Assembly (NCBI RefSeq): GCF_042432825.1
Contig: NZ_JBHLWN010000051.1
Span: forward strand, 1 to 64,000
Direction: 5' to 3'
From: Gordoniibacillus chartarius
GTDB lineage: Bacteria > Bacillota > Bacilli > Paenibacillales > NBRC-103111
Length of the DNA: 64,000 nt
Part shown: positions 60,501 through 64,000 of the stretch, piece after piece
How positions within the stretch are numbered: position 1 is the first letter of the stretch
How the letters are laid out: each line of letters opens with the position of its first letter
Notes under the pieces: generated by a model
The model's input: the letters and a program-made list of their open reading frames with translations, nothing else
What the model was told of the DNA's origin: nothing
Databases searched by the model: none
Position numbers and translations under genes: made by a program

Positions 60501-62304
60501 CCTGCACGAGCGGACCCCGCTGCGGTCCGCTCTCTCTGGTCCAAATAAGGTTCAGCGGCAGCTCCGTCGGCGGCGGATTCTCTCCTCCGCCGTTCTCCCA
60601 GGTATAGGTCGGCCCCTTCAGGCTCATATGATAACGGCTGTCGATCGCGTCGACTTGGAATACGTCGTCGGCATCCGGTTCGCGCGCCAGTCCCGTGAAC
60701 GTATAGCTCCGGCCCGCGGAAGCCGGTACGTAGGCGGCGGGTTCTCCGTTCCTATAGATCGCATAGCCGGTCACGCCGTCCGGGTCGACGGCTTGCGGCC
60801 AGCTCAGCGTAAGCGTATCGGTCCCGATGCCGGATGCCGTCAGCTCGCTGCCAGCCGGCCATTCCGGCGCGGTTCCGTTCGTAGCGATAAAGTAATCAAA
60901 GAGCGTTAACTCAACCCCTGCAATATTCTCCGTATAGAATGAGTAGAACGTAACGGTATTGCCCGTGTCGCTCACTGTCGGATTCTTGCTCGGCTTCAGC
61001 AGCGGATACGGCGTACCCGGCACGTCCACCTTGCTCGACGTCAGCCCCTCGCTATCCGCTACATATACTTCGGTCTCATCACGACTGCTGTTGGTTTCCA
61101 GCTCATACGCGACATAAGCCCCATTTCTGCTGATCGAAGCATGGTCGCTGTCTCCGGTATGCTCGGAGCCGTCCGTCTGCATTGATACCCGGCGGAACAT
61201 ATTCTCGTTCGTGTGATAGACGAAAATGTCCTTCGAATTGTTCGTATCGCCGGAAACCAGGTCGTCGCGATAGCTCGTGAAGGCCAGCTTCAGCCCGTCG
61301 CTGCTGAGCGAAGGCCCCGTCCCTTGCGTAACCCGCTGCAGCGCTTTTGCGGGATCGGACGCATGGCGGTCCAGCAAGTAGACGCTCTCCGTACCGATGT
61401 AATCTTCCAGGTCGGTCAGCTTGGCCTTGGACACAAAGGCAATCCGGCTTCCGTCCGCACTAAGCGATGGCGCCCAGCTGTCATTGTTCCACGTCTGTTC
61501 CTTCGGAACGCTGATTCGCTCAAGCTTATTTCCCGCCGCCTGGCGGTCGTACAGGTAGACGTCCCGCTCCCCGTTCACATCGTTCGCTACCAGTCCATTC
61601 GCTTCGGTATCGAACGCAACAAAACGTCCGTCTGCGCTGATGGAAACGTATTCACCATCCCCCGAGCGCCATTCGTTGGTCGAGCTGATTCCGTTCACCG
61701 TTACCAGTTCATCCGACTGCAGGTCGTACCAATACACCTTCGTTCGTCCGCTTATGGTGTTCTCTCCGTACGTGTAGGCAAAATATCGCGCATCCGGCGT
61801 CATATCATACCGAATGACCGAACCTTCCCGATCCGGTGTGCGTATCCGCAGGTATTGCCCCGTTTGGCGATCCTGCACCATGACGATCTTTTGTCCGGAC
61901 CCGTGCTCATCCTCCGGCTTATAGGTCATGAACGCCAAGTATCGTTCATCTGCGCTGAGCTTCGTGATCGGCGTGTCCGCTGTTGCGTACACCATAGACA
62001 TGAAACTGCGATTCAGCTTGCCGAGCAGGTTCCAGGATAACGGACTGACGGCAAACTTGGAAATAGCGGGGACTTGCGGCTGCACAGGCAGCTGTGGCAG
62101 CTGTGGCAGCTGCGGCGGCTTCGGTGCGGCTATCCCGTCATCGGGGCTGTAAACCGTCTCAGTCACCGCCGACGACCCATCGATTGCCATAGCGGCGGTA
62201 TCCGCCGCAACCGCTCCATTAGGCATCACCGATGTCGACAGTAGTGCCATGGCCAGGATAGCGGCCAACCGGTTCTTCATAACCTTGAATTTCGTAAATA
62301 TCAT
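54538..62304 (-). CDS. Giant multi-domain SLH surface protein, 2,588 aa
   Basis: A 2,588-residue exported wall-bound protein. GGAGG lies six bases before ATG 62304; the signal sequence runs to about residue 34 (SVMPNGAVAAD). Six PD40/TolB-like blades (LSADERYLAF, TPDARYFAY, SADGRFVAF, LSADGSRIAF, SSDGLKLAF, SRNGAYVAY) form a likely propeller at about 100-480. Next come Fn3, repeated carboxypeptidase-regulatory-like modules, Ig-like and DUF11-like modules, and a helical segment near 1680-1800 with GVAAMALTGPGAAVAGVATS, which could insert in a membrane. A cadherin-like sandwich (LSGLTFGQGSLSP) follows, then three SLH repeats. No catalytic motif is seen. It may bind polysaccharide or other cells; function unknown. 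Confidence 0.87.
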   Translation of the reverse strand: MIFTKFKVMKNRLAAILAMALLSTSVMPNGAVAADTAAMAIDGSSAVTETVYSPDDGIAAPKPPQLPQLPQLPVQPQVPAISKFAVSPLSWNLLGKLNRSFMSMVYATADTPITKLSADERYLAFMTYKPEDEHGSGQKIVMVQDRQTGQYLRIRTPDREGSVIRYDMTPDARYFAYTYGENTISGRTKVYWYDLQSDELVTVNGISSTNEWRSGDGEYVSISADGRFVAFDTEANGLVANDVNGERDVYLYDRQAAGNKLERISVPKEQTWNNDSWAPSLSADGSRIAFVSKAKLTDLEDYIGTESVYLLDRHASDPAKALQRVTQGTGPSLSSDGLKLAFTSYRDDLVSGDTNNSKDIFVYHTNENMFRRVSMQTDGSEHTGDSDHASISRNGAYVAYELETNSSRDETEVYVADSEGLTSSKVDVPGTPYPLLKPSKNPTVSDTGNTVTFYSFYTENIAGVELTLFDYFIATNGTAPEWPAGSELTASGIGTDTLTLSWPQAVDPDGVTGYAIYRNGEPAAYVPASAGRSYTFTGLAREPDADDVFQVDAIDSRYHMSLKGPTYTWENGGGENPPPTELPLNLIWTRESGPQRGPLVQGAKINLIATGDPNRAAAVEVSYKARGGGTVQEFTESVPLMQTAGVPGLYKGSFQLTADTTELSKLKLTLTGGGKVQEKTADDLPVAVGGALKLTFSGASPAELQGAILTLLHPTEGEVPLTLAEALRGPVEGLWPSDDYEIVLHTSDYMYEIGRLEGVRVESGRVAEATVPVSLPARVRVKVLNEEGKPVPDVPVTLWDEYRQQLHMASTGEDGMTDSRDGLLRDQTITAEVDLSKMYYELAAAGPLSLKLGAGDNVLTVHVIAPDRGNLELTVKNPAGEPVYNAYVTATETYKGITNVVKGRTSLDGKVRFEHLVAGDVVLEAAEYSYYYSSGPITAAVQPRTTTLLDIPVKQPDRGVINLRVFKKALDTEWQGPLNMENENFLSVIQSRFGWVRTYYSNAVTLGGSPGTPVQVCVSGAIYAYVSSCKEVIMDDQSNATAEIRLEETGARVQGRVEVSRSSYYSASVYELLPSGGKRWIDSVWDDSFQSDPFQVNVPRGGSYRMQITRSSRDQDYKWRYEYATVDFTIAQNQIKNIGTIAFSPTSYFANQSGNSFSAESTQALPGSTIGLRAVYSNDTGKTAADAALLLDIPEGMTIVADSQGRLAVSGGKPGAAVEGGTLRVPLGDVADGEQGAVSYKLRIDPSFNKNNVMATARIQASLDSQSVEELLGTIHLDAPRITLDAPARVSDPGMQTVVSGYAPAGSTVHIYDTEVKIGTATASMSGQWKAPVTLNDLGSSSLHALWATANVNNVELRSNKTYLQYDSNGPQLVEMAFSQAPAGRWISVKTGQEAPNIVYTVVPGNPFQFDFKFTNPDMVENVRMYMDGQEGEPVPAERQGDLFRAVVPTTHDALGGIYVDYDVKRPERTYDGSLPNLDQLRASLPPKMRDFEVVSVTPFQLTGGKYAGAVQIRFPQLNNARMSVTLTVDPESSYKPSAEEQAAAQRSGVPAVQTAYEMAETEKSMSVTMKGYMPRSYIVPEKLASLDMRTAAFASGGSWGDTAEYFMEIKTEVDGVNDSISEVKDQFEGYQEYAEKINKIMYNVESGLDCLDEMPTTAKEAGKALAAVVLGEVAKTAMNAGVAAMALTGPGAAVAGVATSIIEDKIDNYVDEQIDAVGSGYNECNDNPDKRKKKGRKLLSPKWIYDPSGYVYEAVKSNPLEDVTATVEVLDERTGTWQSWNAGEYDQGNPQQTDKAGKYGWDVPPGKWRVQWKKAGYETLYSAELDVPPPHTEVNAGLVSRDAPVIDTVTGVTYEGGSYVDIVLSKYVKVVPLSEAAVAVTDAGNTAVPGTASFIGAEASASDPAVMLSRTIRFVPKTPLVKDARYWLTMDRSYFTSYANTALSAEALTPREFHVTELDQAGPVAEEAWVENGGRTIRIRFNEPIGLTFDAGKVQLAGSSASIVSAVTATVYSQTDTREAVLALNVPLTLSGTETLSLQGGVVPDLAGNGSAERTLTLQDKSSALLSGLTFGQGSLSPRFGAYITTYKLELPSGTKQLGVTATAANSGAQLTIGAESVKSGETKSVTIPQDGIIRIQVQQEGRKETTYTIQVTYSGPSSDPSDPSDPSTPGAPGNNAGGGSAGSTKDPLNLGDGARMEKRSTASGGMALLIEIEKSAVEAALKDGKKQQKLYVDIKEPADELVVQLPAGAVKQLAAAQARLLLQTAWMGVEVDASMLRMDEIADGAIVRLTAAKAGASLTQAASEAARLQNESLRLLTDVVTVTAEAHSEGKSVKLSFAAQPGYQGQLSGKSTFGQPEVYRYDEAAAKWTYVRSKKSADGKQLLFDMEPEAPYSVMSLERRFADTAGHWAEQDIDAMARRLLVNGVTPQEFRPEATVTRAEFAAMLVRALGLPVPAGGADTAAAFTDVDSGAWYREAVIAAASHGLATGLADGRFGPDDTITREQMAVMIGRAHEALKLKSTGSTASVLDAYTDGGSVQGWAQEQVVLALQEGYMQGMTADTFAPQGVTTRAQAVIVLGRLLRKQEQ

Positions 62305-62338
62305 GCCATTCCTCCGTCAACTTGTTACGTTCCGTATC

Positions 62339-62368
62339 AGTATAACGGGATTTAGGCAACGTTGTCGT
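62339..62368 (-). promoter_or_regulatory. Candidate promoter of the giant SLH gene
   Basis: Minus-strand ACGACA, 18 bases, TATACT. The start codon is about 35 bases downstream. Confidence 0.5.
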
Positions 62369-62481
62369 GATCTGCGTTACATTTTGTAAATAAAATTTAT
62401 TTAAGCTAGCTTGGCTCCTTACGCTTCCGGCGGTAGAGCTGCTTGCTGGAGGGTGATGCCGTTCGTTAGCGGATTTTGAGG

Positions 62482-62525
62482 GTCCTATTTTACCGCTATC
62501 GCCCTTTTCATTCAAAATAGAGGAC
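62482..62525. repeat. Inverted repeat in intergenic DNA
   Basis: GTCCTATTTT (62482-62491) and AAAATAGAGGAC (62514-62525) pair with a two-base bulge. CGCTATCG occurs inside and again just after the right arm. Confidence 0.5.
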
Positions 62526-62588
62526 TTTCGTGGCGCTATCGAATGCCAATTGATTGAATTAGGCTTGATTTTCCCTGACTGCTGGAAA

Positions 62589-62697
62589 ATAACGCCTCCA
62601 AAACCCGCTAAACTTGTAAGACATCAAGTCTCGAGCCAAATAACGGTTTCGGAAACCGTTATAGCTCCCAAAGTTTCCGCATACCGGGCTGTTTGAC
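62589..62697 (+). repeat. Dispersed intergenic repeat, copy 2
   Basis: Matches 61-170 in the same orientation. Here the hairpin core is a near-perfect 23-base palindrome, ATAACGGTTT on the left and AAACCGTTAT on the right. Confidence 0.75.
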
Positions 62698-62770
62698 GGA
62701 TTCGCTGCATACATACAGGAATCCCTCGAACAGCTAGCTTGCCTGATTTTGATTACTGCGAAAATGCAGC

Positions 62771-62798
62771 GAAAACAGCCCGCCACACGGCAGGCTGT
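62771..62798 (-). terminator. Intrinsic terminator of the catalase gene
   Basis: Minus-strand ACAGCCTGCC/GGCGGGCTGT with loop GTGT, followed by TTTTCG, about 10 bp after the stop codon. Confidence 0.8.
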
Positions 62799-62808
62799 CC
62801 ACCAACTC

Positions 62809-64000
62809 CTAATACCGATCCGACTCATGGCCCATACCGTCCGCCCTCTTCGCCGCTGCATCCGCAGCCGCCGAGCTGGTATGCCCCATCTCCTGCTTCG
62901 CCCGCTCCAGACCCTCGCGAACCCGTTTGCCGTAATCCGCATCCGCCTGCGTGAAATGGCTGATCATCTGCTCCTGAATATGCGGCCTGCACACCTTCAG
63001 CGCGCCCACCAGGTTCGAGATCAACTCTTCCCGCTCCACCTCGTCGAAAGCGCGGTACGTCTGGCCGGCCTGGGCAAAATCGTTCGTCCGCTGAATCTTC
63101 TCCCGGATCAGCTTCGCATCGTAATGCGGCTCGTGATCCTTACCGCGCTTCGGCGCCTCGACCAAACCGCCGAGCGTCGAAGGCTCGTAGTCGACGTGCG
63201 GATTTTGCCCCGGTGCCATATCGACCCGGTATTCCATCTGGCCGCCCCGCTGATTCGTCGCCACATGCTTCTTCGGCGCATTGACCGGCAGCTGCAAGTA
63301 GTTGCTGCCCACGCGGTACCGCTGCGTATCGGAGTAGGAGAACGTCCGGCCCTGCAGCAGCTTGTCGTCGGAGAAGTCGAGCCCGTCCACCAACACGCCC
63401 GTACCGAATGCCACCTGCTCCACCTCGGCAAAATAGTTCGCCGGATTGCGGTTCAGCACCATGCGGCCGACCTTCAGGAACGGGAACTGCTCCGGATCCC
63501 ACAGCTTGGTCGGATCGAGCGGATCGTAATCCAGCTCCGGGTGCTCGTCATCGCTCATGATCTGCACGCACAGCTCCCACTCCGGGTAATCCCCGCGCTC
63601 AATCGCTTCGTACAGATCCTGCGTCGCATGGTTGTAATTCGTCGCCTGGATGTGATCGGCTTCATGCTGCCGCAGGTTCTTGATGCCCTGCTTCAGCGGC
63701 TCCCAGTGATATTTCACCAGCACGGCCTCTCCATTCGCATTGACCCATTTGTACGTATTCACGCCGGACCCCTGCATTTGGCGATAGCTCGCGGGAATGC
63801 CCATGGCGAGAACACGAACGTGACCATGTGCGTCGACTCCGGCGTCTGTGACAGAAAGTCGAACATTCGTTCCGGATCGGGCAAATTGCTGACCGGGTCC
63901 GGCTTGAAGGAATGCACCATGTCCGGGAACTTGATCGGATCGCGAATGAAGAAAATTTTCAGATTGTTCCCGACAAGATCCCAGTTCCCGTCCTCCGTAT
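62809..64000 (-). pseudogene. Catalase gene, frameshifted and cut by the window edge
   Basis: Two adjacent frames together encode a typical heme catalase. From the right edge to about 63802 the frame reads EDGNWDLVGNNLKIFFIRDP to STHMVTFVFSPW. The second frame continues GIPASYRQMQGSGVNTYKWV to the stop codon at 62809, with the heme-ligand motif RTFSYSDTQRYR. The expected join SPWGIPASY needs one more G (minus strand) in the GGG at 63800-63802. So a one-base deletion, or a sequencing error in a homopolymer, splits the gene. A start at ATG 63804 would give a 331-residue fragment lacking the distal-side His and Asn, which should not be an active catalase. The true start lies beyond the window. 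Confidence 0.85.

Larger units (their letters stand above)
62305..62808. other. Intergenic region between the SLH and catalase genes
   Basis: Holds the promoter of the SLH gene (62339-62368), an inverted repeat (62482-62525), the second copy of the dispersed repeat (62589-62697) and the catalase terminator (62771-62798). No gene is supported. Confidence 0.65.

Overview
The window reads as chromosomal DNA of a Paenibacillus-like Firmicute. This is inferred from strong AGGAGG-type ribosome binding sites with frequent GTG and TTG starts, SLH-domain surface proteins, YesM/YesN-type two-component pairs next to CUT1 sugar importers, a PdaA-type spore-cortex deacetylase, GlpP, and an MhqR-type operator. 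No tRNA, rRNA, CRISPR array, intact insertion sequence or prophage was seen.

Layout, left to right. (1) 378-11222, all on the minus strand: a carbohydrate locus of GH1 beta-glucosidase, solute-binding lipoprotein, two permeases, sensor kinase, AraC-type response regulator, GH2 beta-mannosidase and a 70-residue protein, closed by a terminator at 317-362. The GH1 gene and the binding-protein gene share a conserved upstream element. (2) 11223-12028: repeat-rich non-coding DNA with a 65-bp tandem duplication and a 20-codon remnant of a second pdaA-like gene. (3) 12072-18895, minus strand: chemoreceptor, Bcr/CflA-type exporter, PdaA, and a secreted seven-repeat RCC1 propeller. (4) 19172-23209: sugar-phosphate isomerase, an mhqO-mhqD-flavin reductase operon behind a good MhqR-box match, a broken AraC gene and a VOC protein. 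(5) 23313-29561: a 2,082-residue cell-surface subtilase with SLH repeats. (6) 29783-35450: an HNH protein with a decapeptide-repeat arm, a multicopper oxidase fused to membrane helices, and an azoreductase. (7) 35715-45453: a two-part ThrE-type exporter, YitT, metallo-hydrolase, methyltransferase, RidA, VOC protein, agmatine deiminase and N-carbamoylputrescine amidase (agmatine to putrescine), a DUF4832 secreted protein and an AlkD-like repair protein. (8) 45957-54322, plus strand: AraC/GyrI regulator, GlpP, then an operon of phosphodiesterase, two permeases, binding lipoprotein and HAD phosphatase, followed by an AI-2E family membrane protein. (9) 54538-62304: a 2,588-residue SLH surface protein. 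(10) 62809-64000: a catalase gene with an apparent one-base frameshift, running off the window.

Two systems stand out. The GlpP cluster looks like a feed-forward circuit: glpP is followed by a long intrinsic terminator in the leader of an operon that could import glycerophosphodiesters, hydrolyse them to glycerol-3-phosphate (the GlpP ligand) and dephosphorylate it. The mhqO operon has a consensus promoter abutting an 18-bp operator that matches the Bacillus MhqR box, so quinone-stress control can be predicted although the repressor gene is not in the window. Neither sugar importer carries its own ATPase, so both probably share an MsmX-like ATPase encoded elsewhere.

Degenerate intergenic repeats are common. 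A ~110-bp element containing an AACGGT/ACCGTT hairpin occurs near both ends of the window (61-170 and 62589-62697).
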